From a virus, in IMG/VR virus record IMGVR_UViG_3300042377_000625, positions 28,344-92,343 of that record: 64,000 nucleotides of DNA; one strand, given 5' to 3'. Shown here one piece after another: positions 33,540 through 44,300 of this stretch (position 1 is the stretch's first letter; each line of letters begins with the position of its first letter). The notes below the pieces were generated by a model. That model had not been told where the DNA came from. It saw only the letters and a program-made list of their open reading frames with translations, and did not search any database. Position numbers and translations under genes: made by a program.

Positions 33540-36500
33540 ATGCCGAATTATCAAAGACTGACCGACAGAACCCAAGCTCCGATAGTATCTCCAGATGACA
33601 TTGTACACATTGTCATTACGGGTGATACATCACAAAACCCCGCAGGTTCATCATATAAAGCAAGTATCCAACAAATTGCGGATGCTCTATCCCTTGCTGG
33701 TACTTCAGGTACTGCAGGAACAAGTGGTGTTAATGGTTCATCAGGAACAAGTGGTGTTAATGGTTCGTCAGGTTCAAGTGGTCAAAATGGTACTTCAGGT
33801 TTAAGTGGTTCTTCAGGAAGTAGTGGAACATCAGGAAGTAGCGGTTCTTCGGGTAGTTCAGGAACTAAAGGAACATCAGGTTCAAGTGGTACTTCAGGAA
33901 TATCAGGTTCTAGTGGAACAAGTGGTTCATCAGGAAGTTCAGGTTCAAGTGGTTCATCAGGAAGTTCAGGTTCAAGTGGTTCTTCTGGTAGTAGTGGTTC
34001 TTCAGGAACTAACGGTTCTTCAGGAACTAACGGTTCTTCAGGAACTAACGGTTCATCGGGTTCATCGGGTTCTTCGGGTGAAAGTGGTTCATCAGGAACA
34101 TCGGGTACGTCAGGTAGTAGTGGTTCTTCTGGTAGTAGTGGTTCTTCAGGAACTAACGGCTCTTCAGGGACTAACGGCTCTTCAGGGACTAACGGCTCTT
34201 CAGGGACTAGTGGAAGTTCGGGTACTGATGGTTCATCAGGTACTTCAGGTACTGATGGTAGTTCAGGAACAAGTGGGACTGACGGTTCTTCAGGAACGTC
34301 AGGTTCTTCAGGAACAAGTGGGATTGACGGTTCTTCAGGAACTTCAGGAACTGACGGTAGTTCGGGAACTTCAGGTGCTGATGGTTCTTCGGGAACTTCA
34401 GGGTCTAGTGGTATAAGTGGTGTTAATGGTTCTTCAGGGACTTCAGGTATTAGTGGGACCGATGGTAGTTCAGGTACGTCAGGAAATAGTGGGTCTTCAG
34501 GAACATCAGGAACAGATGGTTCTTCAGGAACATCGGGCTCAAGCGGAACAAGTGGTACCAATGGTAGTTCAGGTACAAGTGGAACTGACGGTAGTTCAGG
34601 TACAAGTGGAACTGACGGTAGTTCAGGAACTAGTGGTATTGACGGTTCTTCAGGAACAAGCGGTACTGACGGTAGTTCAGGAACAGATGGTTCATCAGGA
34701 ACTAGTGGAACAGATGGTTCTTCAGGAACATCGGGCTCAAGTGGTACAGATGGTAGTTCAGGTACAAGCGGAACTGACGGTAGTTCAGGAACTTCAGGAA
34801 CAGATGGTTCATCAGGAACTAGCGGAAGTTCAGGAACAGATGGTTCATCAGGAACAAGTGGAACTGACGGAAGTTCAGGCACTTCGGGTTCAAGCGGATT
34901 AAGTGGTGTTGATGGTTCTTCAGGAACAAGTGGAACTGACGGTAGTTCAGGAACAGATGGTTCATCAGGAACTAGCGGAACTGACGGTAGTTCAGGAACA
35001 AGCGGAAGTTCAGGAACAGATGGTTCTTCAGGAACAAGTGGAACGGATGGTTCTTCAGGGACTAGCGGTTCTTCAGGAACAAGTGGGAGTTCAGGTACTT
35101 CAGGAACTGATGGTTCTTCAGGAACAAGTGGAACTGACGGTAGTTCAGGAACAAGTGGTACCGATGGTTCAAGTGGTACCTCGGGTTCAAGTGGAATTAG
35201 TGGTGTTAACGGAACTAATGGTACGTCAGGTTCTTCAGGAACAAGCGGAACAGATGGTTCATCAGGGACAAGCGGTAGTTCAGGAACAGATGGTTCATCA
35301 GGAACTAGTGGTACTAACGGTTCTTCAGGAACTAGCGGAACAGATGGTTCATCAGGAACAAGTGGAACTAGCGGAACAGATGGGTCATCGGGAACAAGTG
35401 GAACATCAGGTTCAAGTGGATTAAGTGGTGTTGACGGTTCTTCAGGAACAAGCGGAACAGACGGTTCTTCAGGAACTAGCGGTACTGATGGTTCTTCAGG
35501 AACAAGCGGAACTGATGGTTCTTCAGGTACTAGTGGAACAAGCGGAACAGATGGTTCTTCAGGAACAAGTGGAACATCAGGTTCAAGTGGATTAAGTGGT
35601 GTTGATGGTTCTTCAGGTACTTCAGGAACAGATGGTTCTTCAGGAACAAGTGGAAGTTCAGGTACTTCAGGAACAGATGGTTCATCAGGAACTAGCGGTA
35701 CTGACGGTAGTTCAGGTACTTCAGGAACATCGGGGTCAAGTGGTTCTTCAGGAACTAGCGGTACTGATGGTTCTTCAGGAACAAGCGGAACTGATGGTTC
35801 TTCAGGTACAAGTGGAAGTTCGGGTACTGATGGTTCTTCAGGTACAAGTGGAAGTTCTGGTACAAGCGGTTCTTCAGGTTCAGGCGGTTCCTCAGGAACA
35901 AGTGGAACAGATGGTAGTTCAGGTACTAGTGGAACAGATGGTTCTTCAGGTACTTCAGGGACAGATGGTTCATCAGGTACTTCAGGAACAGATGGGTCAT
36001 CGGGAACAAGTGGAAGTTCGGGTACTGACGGTAGTTCAGGAACTAGCGGAACTGATGGTTCTTCAGGAACATCGGGGTCAAGCGGATTAAGCGGTGTTGA
36101 TGGTTCTTCAGGTACAAGCGGAACTGACGGTTCTTCAGGGACTAGTGGGAGTTCAGGAACTGATGGTTCTTCAGGAACTAGTGGTACATCAGGTACAGAC
36201 GGCTCTTCAGGAACTAGCGGTACATCAGGTACAAGTGGGACAGATGGTAGTTCAGGAACCTCGGGTTCAAGTGGATTAAGTGGTGTTGATGGTTCTTCAG
36301 GAACTAGCGGAACTGACGGTAGTTCAGGAACAGATGGTTCTTCAGGAACTAGTGGAAGTTCAGGAACTAGTGGAAGTTCAGGTACAGATGGTTCTTCAGG
36401 AACAAGTGGAACGGATGGTTCTTCAGGGACTAGCGGTTCTTCAGGAAGTTCAGGAACAAGTGGTACTGACGGTTCTTCAGGAACTAGCGGGACAGATGGC

Positions 36501-39500
36501 TCGTCAGGTTCAAGTGGTATTAGTGGTGTGAATGGTTCATCAGGAACAAGCGGTACTAACGGTTCATCGGGGACCAGTGGTTCTTCAGGAACAGATGGTT
36601 CATCAGGAACAAGTGGTTCGTCAGGAACAAGTGGGACTGATGGTAGTTCAGGAACAAGCGGTACGGATGGTAGTTCAGGAACAAGCGGAACTGACGGTTC
36701 TTCAGGCACTAGCGGAACAGATGGTTCATCAGGTACTTCAGGTACTAGTGGAACAGATGGTTCATCAGGAACTAGCGGAACAGATGGTTCATCAGGAACA
36801 GATGGTTCTTCAGGAACTTCGGGAACAGATGGCTCTTCAGGTACTAGTGGAACTTCAGGAACAGATGGTAGTTCAGGAACAAGTGGAACTAATGGGAGTA
36901 GTGGAACATCAGGTTCAAGTGGATTAAGTGGTGTTGACGGTTCTTCAGGAACAAGCGGAACAGATGGTTCTTCAGGAACAAGTGGAAGTTCAGGTACTTC
37001 AGGAACAGATGGTTCTTCAGGAACAAGCGGAACAGATGGTTCTTCAGGGACTAGTGGGAGTTCAGGAACTGATGGTTCTTCAGGAACTAGTGGTACATCA
37101 GGTACAGACGGCTCTTCAGGAACTAGCGGTACATCAGGTACAGACGGCTCTTCAGGAACTAGCGGAAGTTCGGGAACTGATGGTTCTTCAGGAAGTAGTG
37201 GTACTTCAGGTACAGACGGCTCTTCAGGAACATCAGGTACTAGTGGAACCGATGGTTCTTCAGGAACAAGTGGAACCGATGGTTCTTCAGGAACAAGTGG
37301 AACTTCAGGAACAGACGGTTCTTCAGGAACATCAGGAACAGACGGTTCTTCAGGAACTTCAGGTACAGACGGCTCTTCAGGAACATCAGGTACTAGTGGA
37401 ACCGATGGTTCATCAGGAACAAGCGGAACTGATGGTTCTTCAGGAACATCGGGTTCAAGCGGATTAAGTGGTGTTGATGGTTCTTCAGGAACTTCAGGAA
37501 TAGATGGTTCTTCGGGAACTAGTGGTACTTCAGGTACTGATGGTTCATCGGGAACAAGTGGAAGTTCAGGTTCATCAGGAACTAGCGGTAGTTCAGGTAC
37601 TTCAGGAACATCAGGTTCAAGTGGATTAAGTGGTGTTGATGGTAGTTCAGGTACAAGTGGAACTGATGGTTCTTCAGGAACTAGCGGAACTGATGGTTCT
37701 TCAGGAACTAGCGGAACAAGTGGTACAGATGGTTCATCAGGAACTAGTGGTACTTCAGGTACGGATGGCTCATCAGGAACATCAGGTACTAGTGGAACAG
37801 ATGGTTCATCAGGAACATCAGGTACTAGTGGAACAGATGGTTCATCAGGAACAGATGGGTCAAGTGGAACTTCAGGAACAAGCGGAACTGACGGTAGTTC
37901 AGGTACAAGTGGAACAGATGGTTCATCAGGAACGGATGGTAGTAGCGGAACTTCAGGCTCAAGTGGTATTAGTGGTGTAAATGGTTCATCAGGAACAAGT
38001 GGTACATCTGGTTCAAGCGGAACAAGTGGCTCATCAGGAACTTCAGGGTCAAGTGGGACATCAGGTTCTAGTGGAACAAGTGGGTCTTCAGGTACAAGCG
38101 GGTCATCAGGTTCAAGTGGTTCGTCAGGAACAAGTGGTAGCTCGGGTACATCAGGCACTAGCGGTAGTTCAGGTTCATCGGGGACATCAGGTTCAAGTGG
38201 TTCGTCAGGAACTAGCGGAACAGATGGTTCTTCAGGAACATCGGGTTCTTCAGGAACATCAGGTTCAAGTGGTACTTCAGGTTCGTCAGGAACTAGTGGT
38301 TCATCAGGAACTAGCGGAACATCGGGGTCAAGCGGTTCTTCAGGGTCTAGCGGAACAAGTGGAACATCAGGAAGTTCAGGTTCATCAGGAAGTTCAGGGT
38401 CTAGTGGTTCGTCAGGTACTGCGGGTACAAGCGGAACGTCAGGAAGTTCAGGTTCATCAGGAACTAGCGGTAGTTCAGGTACAAGTGGTTCATCGGGAAC
38501 AAGTGGAACGTCAGGTTCTTCGGGTACTTCAGGAACTAATGGTTCATCAGGAACATCGGGTTCAAGTGGTTCATCGGGAACAAGTGGAACGTCAGGTTCT
38601 TCGGGTACTTCAGGAACAAGCGGTTCATCAGGAACAAGTGGTTCATCAGGAACAAGTGGTTCATCAGGAACAAGTGGTTCATCAGGAACTAACGGAAGTT
38701 CAGGAACTAGCGGAACTTCAGGTTCAAGTGGTACTTCAGGAACTAGTGGAAGTTCAGGGTCATCAGGTTCAAGTGGTTCTTCAGGAACTAGCGGAAGTTC
38801 AGGTACGTCAGGGACAAGTGGTTCTTCAGGAACATCAGGTACTAGCGGAACATCAGGTACAAGTGGTTCATCAGGAACTAGCGGAAGTTCAGGTACGTCA
38901 GGGACAAGTGGTTCTTCAGGAACTAGCGGAACTTCAGGTTCAAGTGGTTCATCAGGAACTAACGGGTCATCAGGAACTTCAGGTTCTGCGGGTACAAGTG
39001 GGACTAGCGGAACATCAGGTACTAGCGGAAGTTCAGGTACATCAGGAAGTTCAGGTTCTAGTGGTAGTTCAGGTTCATCAGGGTCTAGTGGGACAAGCGG
39101 TTCATCGGGGTCAAGCGGTTCTTCAGGTACTGCAGGTACAAGTGGAAGTAGTGGAACATCAGGGTCAAGCGGTTCTTCAGGTACAAGTGGAACATCAGGT
39201 TCTAGTGGTAGTTCAGGTTCTAGTGGAAGTAGTGGAACATCGGGAACGTCAGGTAGTTCAGGTTCAAGTGGTACATCGGGTAGTTCAGGAACGTCGGGGA
39301 CAAGTGGTTCTTCAGGAACTAGTGGAACTTCAGGTTCTTCAGGAACTAGCGGTTCTTCAGGTACGAGTGGCTCATCAGGTTCTTCAGGAACTAGCGGAAC
39401 TTCAGGTACGAGTGGCTCATCAGGAACATCAGGTTCATCAGGTAGTTCGGGCTCAAGTGGAACAAGTGGTTCGTCAGGAACAAGTGGTAGCTCGGGTACA

Positions 39501-41192
39501 TCAGGCACTAGCGGTAGTTCAGGTTCAAGTGGCTCATCAGGTTCATCAGGGTCTAGTGGGACAAGTGGTTCTTCAGGAACTGCAGGTACATCAGGTTCAT
39601 CAGGAACTTCAGGTACGTCTGGCTCAAGTGGTAGTAGCGGTTCATCAGGTTCAAGTGGTTCATCAGGAACTTCAGGTAGTTCAGGTTCAAGCGGTAGTAG
39701 CGGCTCTTCAGGAACTGCGGGTACTAGTGGAACGTCAGGAAGTTCAGGTTCGTCGGGGTCAAGTGGTTCTTCAGGAACTAGCGGAACTTCAGGTTCAAGT
39801 GGTAGTTCGGGGTCTTCAGGTTCTAGTGGTAGTTCGGGGTCTTCAGGAACATCAGGAACAAGCGGTTCTTCAGGAACTGCAGGTACATCAGGCACAAGCG
39901 GAAGTAGTGGAACATCGGGTAGTTCAGGAACAAGCGGTTCATCGGGGTCAAGTGGTTCTTCAGGAAGTAGCGGTTCTTCAGGAACTGCGGGTACAAGTGG
40001 AAGTAGTGGAACATCGGGGTCAAGCGGTTCTTCGGGTTCATCAGGTTCTAGTGGAAGTAGTGGAACTTCGGGTTCTTCGGGTAGTTCAGGAACAAGTGGT
40101 TCATCAGGAACTGCGGGTACAAGCGGAACATCAGGTAGTTCAGGTTCATCAGGAACTTCAGGGAGTAGTGGAACATCGGGTTCATCAGGAACCGCGGGTA
40201 CAAGCGGAAGTAGTGGAACATCGGGAACATCAGGTTCTAGTGGTAGTTCGGGTTCTTCAGGAACTGCGGGTACAAGTGGAACATCAGGTTCAAGTGGTTC
40301 CTCAGGTAGTTCAGGGTCTAGTGGTACAAGTGGAACGTCAGGTTCTTCAGGAACAAGCGGGTCTTCAGGTTCTTCAGGAACATCGGGTTCAAGTGGAACT
40401 GCAGGTACATCAGGAAGTAGTGGAACATCAGGAACAAGTGGTTCTTCAGGAACATCGGGTACGTCAGGTAGTTCAGGAACATCGGGTACGTCAGGTAGTT
40501 CAGGAACATCGGGTACGAGCGGAACTTCAGGTACGAGTGGCTCATCAGGAACATCGGGTAGTTCGGGCTCAAGCGGAACATCAGGTAGTTCTGGTTCATC
40601 AGGAACAAGCGGTTCTTCAGGAACATCGGGTACAAGTGGTTCTTCGGGAACTACGGGTACGAGCGGAACAAGTGGTTTGCAAGGAACTAGTGGGACATCA
40701 GGGACAAGTGGGACATCAGGTTCTTCAGGTACAAGTGGTTTATCTCCTGTCGTATCAGGTAATGATAATGAAGTATTAACTTCAGATGGTGCGGGTGGTA
40801 TAACATCAGAACCTAATTTAACCTTTGATGGTACTACTTTAGGAATAACAGGTGACACTATTGAACAAGGTAATCAGTCATTACAATCATGTAGAGAAAC
40901 AGGTGTTACAACAACAACATTAATTTGTCGTTTTCCATTCGCATCAGGTTCAAGTGCAACATTTGATTATTACGTATACGATTCTGGAACAAACGCGATG
41001 AGAAGTGGTATTATTATGACAGTGTGGGACGGAACTAATACGGCATTTACTGATAGTTCAACACCTGATTTAAACGCTTCAACGGTGGCGGTTAAATTCT
41101 ACACAGTAATTATAGGTTCAAATCTTGAGTTGTACGCAGCAATTGGAGGCGGAACTTGGGATATAAGTGTAGGAACAAGGATTGTCTTCTAA
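33540..41192 (+). CDS. Giant collagen-like tail-fibre protein 1
   Basis: 2550 residues. A 50-residue N-terminal domain (MPNYQRLTDRTQAPIVSPDD...) probably anchors it to the virion. From about residue 54 to 2400 the chain is an uninterrupted series of some 780 Gly-X-Y triplets, mainly GTS, GSS and GTD, with no proline at all. Charged residues are almost only Asp in the third position (GTD, GVD), plus one early GTK and one early GES; the Asp triplets are concentrated in the first two thirds, and the last third is nearly pure Gly/Ser/Thr/Ala. The C-terminal 150 residues form a beta-rich globular domain (LICRFPFASGSSATFDYYV), perhaps a trimerising and receptor-binding tip. If triple-helical it would be a fibre several hundred nanometres long. 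It is a strong candidate acceptor for the glycosyltransferases encoded on both sides. Confidence 0.93.
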   Translation: MPNYQRLTDRTQAPIVSPDDIVHIVITGDTSQNPAGSSYKASIQQIADALSLAGTSGTAGTSGVNGSSGTSGVNGSSGSSGQNGTSGLSGSSGSSGTSGSSGSSGSSGTKGTSGSSGTSGISGSSGTSGSSGSSGSSGSSGSSGSSGSSGSSGSSGTNGSSGTNGSSGTNGSSGSSGSSGESGSSGTSGTSGSSGSSGSSGSSGTNGSSGTNGSSGTNGSSGTSGSSGTDGSSGTSGTDGSSGTSGTDGSSGTSGSSGTSGIDGSSGTSGTDGSSGTSGADGSSGTSGSSGISGVNGSSGTSGISGTDGSSGTSGNSGSSGTSGTDGSSGTSGSSGTSGTNGSSGTSGTDGSSGTSGTDGSSGTSGIDGSSGTSGTDGSSGTDGSSGTSGTDGSSGTSGSSGTDGSSGTSGTDGSSGTSGTDGSSGTSGSSGTDGSSGTSGTDGSSGTSGSSGLSGVDGSSGTSGTDGSSGTDGSSGTSGTDGSSGTSGSSGTDGSSGTSGTDGSSGTSGSSGTSGSSGTSGTDGSSGTSGTDGSSGTSGTDGSSGTSGSSGISGVNGTNGTSGSSGTSGTDGSSGTSGSSGTDGSSGTSGTNGSSGTSGTDGSSGTSGTSGTDGSSGTSGTSGSSGLSGVDGSSGTSGTDGSSGTSGTDGSSGTSGTDGSSGTSGTSGTDGSSGTSGTSGSSGLSGVDGSSGTSGTDGSSGTSGSSGTSGTDGSSGTSGTDGSSGTSGTSGSSGSSGTSGTDGSSGTSGTDGSSGTSGSSGTDGSSGTSGSSGTSGSSGSGGSSGTSGTDGSSGTSGTDGSSGTSGTDGSSGTSGTDGSSGTSGSSGTDGSSGTSGTDGSSGTSGSSGLSGVDGSSGTSGTDGSSGTSGSSGTDGSSGTSGTSGTDGSSGTSGTSGTSGTDGSSGTSGSSGLSGVDGSSGTSGTDGSSGTDGSSGTSGSSGTSGSSGTDGSSGTSGTDGSSGTSGSSGSSGTSGTDGSSGTSGTDGSSGSSGISGVNGSSGTSGTNGSSGTSGSSGTDGSSGTSGSSGTSGTDGSSGTSGTDGSSGTSGTDGSSGTSGTDGSSGTSGTSGTDGSSGTSGTDGSSGTDGSSGTSGTDGSSGTSGTSGTDGSSGTSGTNGSSGTSGSSGLSGVDGSSGTSGTDGSSGTSGSSGTSGTDGSSGTSGTDGSSGTSGSSGTDGSSGTSGTSGTDGSSGTSGTSGTDGSSGTSGSSGTDGSSGSSGTSGTDGSSGTSGTSGTDGSSGTSGTDGSSGTSGTSGTDGSSGTSGTDGSSGTSGTDGSSGTSGTSGTDGSSGTSGTDGSSGTSGSSGLSGVDGSSGTSGIDGSSGTSGTSGTDGSSGTSGSSGSSGTSGSSGTSGTSGSSGLSGVDGSSGTSGTDGSSGTSGTDGSSGTSGTSGTDGSSGTSGTSGTDGSSGTSGTSGTDGSSGTSGTSGTDGSSGTDGSSGTSGTSGTDGSSGTSGTDGSSGTDGSSGTSGSSGISGVNGSSGTSGTSGSSGTSGSSGTSGSSGTSGSSGTSGSSGTSGSSGSSGSSGTSGSSGTSGTSGSSGSSGTSGSSGSSGTSGTDGSSGTSGSSGTSGSSGTSGSSGTSGSSGTSGTSGSSGSSGSSGTSGTSGSSGSSGSSGSSGSSGTAGTSGTSGSSGSSGTSGSSGTSGSSGTSGTSGSSGTSGTNGSSGTSGSSGSSGTSGTSGSSGTSGTSGSSGTSGSSGTSGSSGTSGSSGTNGSSGTSGTSGSSGTSGTSGSSGSSGSSGSSGTSGSSGTSGTSGSSGTSGTSGTSGTSGSSGTSGSSGTSGTSGSSGTSGTSGSSGSSGTNGSSGTSGSAGTSGTSGTSGTSGSSGTSGSSGSSGSSGSSGSSGTSGSSGSSGSSGTAGTSGSSGTSGSSGSSGTSGTSGSSGSSGSSGSSGTSGTSGSSGSSGTSGSSGTSGTSGSSGTSGTSGSSGTSGSSGTSGSSGSSGTSGTSGTSGSSGTSGSSGSSGSSGTSGSSGTSGSSGTSGTSGSSGSSGSSGSSGSSGTSGSSGTAGTSGSSGTSGTSGSSGSSGSSGSSGSSGTSGSSGSSGSSGSSGTAGTSGTSGSSGSSGSSGSSGTSGTSGSSGSSGSSGSSGSSGSSGTSGTSGSSGTAGTSGTSGSSGTSGSSGTSGSSGSSGSSGSSGSSGTAGTSGSSGTSGSSGSSGSSGSSGSSGTSGSSGSSGTSGSSGTAGTSGTSGSSGSSGTSGSSGTSGSSGTAGTSGSSGTSGTSGSSGSSGSSGTAGTSGTSGSSGSSGSSGSSGTSGTSGSSGTSGSSGSSGTSGSSGTAGTSGSSGTSGTSGSSGTSGTSGSSGTSGTSGSSGTSGTSGTSGTSGSSGTSGSSGSSGTSGSSGSSGTSGSSGTSGTSGSSGTTGTSGTSGLQGTSGTSGTSGTSGSSGTSGLSPVVSGNDNEVLTSDGAGGITSEPNLTFDGTTLGITGDTIEQGNQSLQSCRETGVTTTTLICRFPFASGSSATFDYYVYDSGTNAMRSGIIMTVWDGTNTAFTDSSTPDLNASTVAVKFYTVIIGSNLELYAAIGGGTWDISVGTRIVF
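33700..40740 (+). repeat. Gly-X-Y coding repeat, 7 kb
   Basis: A 9-bp periodic array (three codons per Gly-X-Y triplet) coding for GTS, GSS, GTD, GTN, GVD and similar. Serine is coded by both the TCN and AGY sets, which keeps neighbouring units divergent at DNA level. Typical larger blocks such as GSSGLSGVDGSSGTSGTDG recur many times in the first two thirds. Confidence 0.95.
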
Positions 41193-41213
41193 AATAAAAA
41201 CATATTAATTAAT

Positions 41214-41251
41214 AACCACCATATTACTCAAATTATATGGTGGTTTTTTTT
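41214..41251 (+). terminator. Terminator between the two giant fibre genes
   Basis: An 11-bp perfect stem AACCACCATAT / ATATGGTGGTT with a 10-nt loop is followed by T residues. It begins 22 bp after the stop at 41192. Confidence 0.92.
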
Positions 41252-41281
41252 ATTTTAAAAAGAGAAAAGGTTATGATAACA

Positions 41282-41289
41282 TATTTATA
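41282..41289 (+). promoter_or_regulatory. Candidate late promoter box TATTTATA
   Basis: TATTTATA lies 53 nt before the ATG at 41343, with an A/G-rich leader (41318-41342) that contains GGAAAG but no proper Shine-Dalgarno site. Confidence 0.55.
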
Positions 41290-41342
41290 AGTTAATAAAC
41301 ATAGAAGAATTTTCTTTTGGAAAGTGAAAAAAGAAAAATATA

Positions 41343-44300
41343 ATGGCAAATGAATTCATAGCCCGCAATGGGGTCAAATCTTTAGGTGGCGTAACAGTAC
41401 CTTATAAATCAGTGTCAAGTGCTTATAGCGTGTCAACTGATGATTATCTTATCGAGGGGTCTTCGAATGCCCCATTTTCAGTAACATTACCCACCTCAGT
41501 TGGTATTTCGGGTAAAATATACGTTGTTAAAAATACAGGGTCAGCGACCATAACGGTAAATACAACGTCAAGCCAAACAATTGATGGTAGTACTACTAAA
41601 ACATTAACCACAGATAATTCTCTTTATGTACAGAGTAATGGTACTGGATGGTTAATTATTGGTATTAACGGAACATCAGGAACAAGTGGAACATCAGGTA
41701 GTTCGGGAACAAGTGGTTCGTCAGGTACAAGCGGAACATCGGGTTCAAGTGGAAGTAGTGGTTCATCAGGAACTTCGGGTACGTCTGGCTCAAGTGGTAG
41801 TAGCGGTTCATCAGGTTCAAGTGGGTCTTCGGGTTCATCAGGAACAAGCGGAACATCAGGTTCAAGTGGAAGTAGTGGTTCATCAGGAACTGCTGGTACA
41901 TCAGGGTCTTCAGGTTCAAGTGGTTCATCAGGATTGAGTGGAACTTCAGGAACATCAGGTTCAAGTGGAAGTAGTGGTTCATCAGGAACTGCGGGAACAA
42001 GCGGAAGTTCAGGGTCTAGTGGGTCTTCAGGTACATCAGGAAGTTCAGGTTCTTCAGGGACTGCGGGCACAAGTGGAAGTTCAGGCTCTAGCGGGTCATC
42101 TGGTAGTAGTGGTACATCAGGGTCTTCAGGTTCAAGCGGAACAAGTGGTACGTCAGGTAGTTCAGGAACTGCGGGTACTTCAGGCTCAAGTGGTGTAAGT
42201 GGTACATCAGGAACATCAGGTTCTTCGGGGTCTAGTGGTTCTTCAGGTACATCAGGAACAGGTGGTACTTCAGGTTCAAGTGGAACATCAGGCTCAAGTG
42301 GAAGTAGTGGTAGTTCGGGTTCATCAGGAACTGCGGGTACTTCAGGTAGTTCAGGTTCTTCAGGAACAAGTGGTTCTTCAGGTACTTCAGGTAGTTCGGG
42401 AACAAGCGGAACTTCGGGCTCTTCAGGTACTAGTGGAACGTCAGGTAGTTCAGGTACAAGTGGAACATCAGGCTCAAGTGGAAGTAGTGGTAGTTCAGGT
42501 TCAAGTGGGTCTTCAGGAACTGCGGGTACATCAGGTAGTGCTGGTACAAGTGGAACATCAGGTTCATCAGGAAGTTCAGGTTCAAGCGGTACTAGCGGTT
42601 CTTCAGGAACTTCAGGTAGTGCTGGTACAAGTGGAACATCAGGAACAAGCGGTTCATCAGGGACTAGCGGAACAAGTGGTTCGTCAGGTAGTTCAGGTTC
42701 AAGTGGGTCGTCAGGTAGTTCAGGTTCAAGTGGTACTGCGGGTACAAGTGGTTCTTCAGGAACTAGCGGAACATCAGGTAGTTCAGGTTCAAGCGGAAGT
42801 TCAGGTGTAAGTGGTACATCAGGAACCTCAGGTTCTTCAGGAAGCTCAGGTTCAAGTGGTTCTTCAGGTAGTGCTGGTACAAGTGGGACATCAGGTTCAT
42901 CTGGTTCAAGTGGTTCTTCAGGAACTAGCGGAACATCAGGTTCAAGTGGAACTGCGGGAACAAGTGGCTCATCAGGTAGTTCAGGTTCAAGTGGAACTTC
43001 AGGTTCAAGTGGTAGTAGTGGCTCGTCAGGTTCCTCGGGGACAAGCGGTACGTCAGGCTCAAGTGGTAGTTCAGGTTCTTCAGGAACATCTGGAACTAGC
43101 GGAACATCAGGTTCATCAGGAACTTCGGGAACGTCAGGTTCATCAGGAACTGCGGGAACGTCAGGTTCTAGTGGAAGTTCAGGTTCAAGTGGTTCTTCAG
43201 GTAGTTCGGGTTCAAGCGGAACATCAGGTACTTCAGGTTCATCAGGAACTAGCGGAACAAGTGGTTCTTCAGGTAGTTCGGGTTCAAGCGGAAGTAGTGG
43301 AACAAGCGGAAGTAGTGGAACATCAGGAACTTCAGGTTCATCAGGAACTTCAGGTTCATCAGGTACCTCAGGGTCAAGTGGAAGTAGTGGTTCATCAGGT
43401 TCAAGTGGTTCTTCAGGTACTTCAGGTAGTACTGGTACAAGTGGGACATCAGGAACAAGCGGTTCTTCAGGAACTGCGGGTACATCAGGAAGTAGTGGAA
43501 GTTCGGGTTCGAGTGGTTCTTCAGGAACTAGCGGTACTTCAGGGTCATCAGGAACAAGTGGTTCTTCAGGAAGTTCGGGTACATCAGGAACTAGAGGTAC
43601 TTCAGGTTCTTCAGGAACATCAGGAACAAGTGGAACGTCAGGTTCAAGTGGAAGTAGTGGTTCATCAGGGACTGCGGGTACAAGTGGCTCATCAGGGACT
43701 GCAGGTACTAGCGGTAGTTCGGGGTCAAGTGGGTCTTCGGGTTCGAGTGGTAGTAGCGGTTCTTCAGGAACTTCTGGAACTAGAGGTACGTCAGGTTCTT
43801 CGGGGACTAGCGGAACATCAGGTTCGTCAGGTACTAGCGGAACTTCAGGTTCAAGTGGAATTAGTGGTGTTAATGGAACTAATGGTACATCAGGTTCTTC
43901 GGGTTCAAGTGGAAGTAGTGGAACATCAGGGTCTTCAGGTACTAGCGGTTCTTCAGGTAGTTCAGGTAGTTCAGGTTCAAGTGGTTCTTCAGGAACATCA
44001 GGTTCGAGTGGAACATCAGGAACTAGAGGTACGTCAGGTTCTTCGGGAACGAGTGGTACATCAGGAACGAGTGGTACATCAGGTTCATCGGGTTCAAGCG
44101 GAAGTAGTGGCTCATCAGGAACTGCTGGTACGAGTGGAAGTTCAGGCTCAAGTGGCTCGTCAGGTACAAGCGGTTCATCAGGTTCAAGCGGTAGTTCGGG
44201 TTCGAGTGGAAGTAGCGGAACATCAGGAACTGCGGGAACGTCAGGTTCTAGTGGAAGTTCAGGAACATCAGGGTCGAGTGGTTCTTCAGGTTCTTCAGGA

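Noticed and set aside
33700-40740. Reading the periodic repeat as a CRISPR array or satellite
   Set aside because: There are no constant repeats with unique spacers; the 9-bp period equals one Gly-X-Y triplet and the frame is kept for over 7 kb.
37981-40779. Long open frames in a second plus-strand frame, Gln/Val/Leu/His-rich
   Set aside because: Frame-shifted readings of the 9-bp periodic repeat, without independent start signals or domain structure.
33782-40858. A 2358-codon open frame on the minus strand, rich in Pro, Glu and Val
   Set aside because: It is the exact shadow of the Gly-X-Y repeats: the limited codon set of the sense strand never produces a stop in this antisense frame. Its ends fall inside the repeat and just beyond it, and the sense gene has real N- and C-terminal domains.
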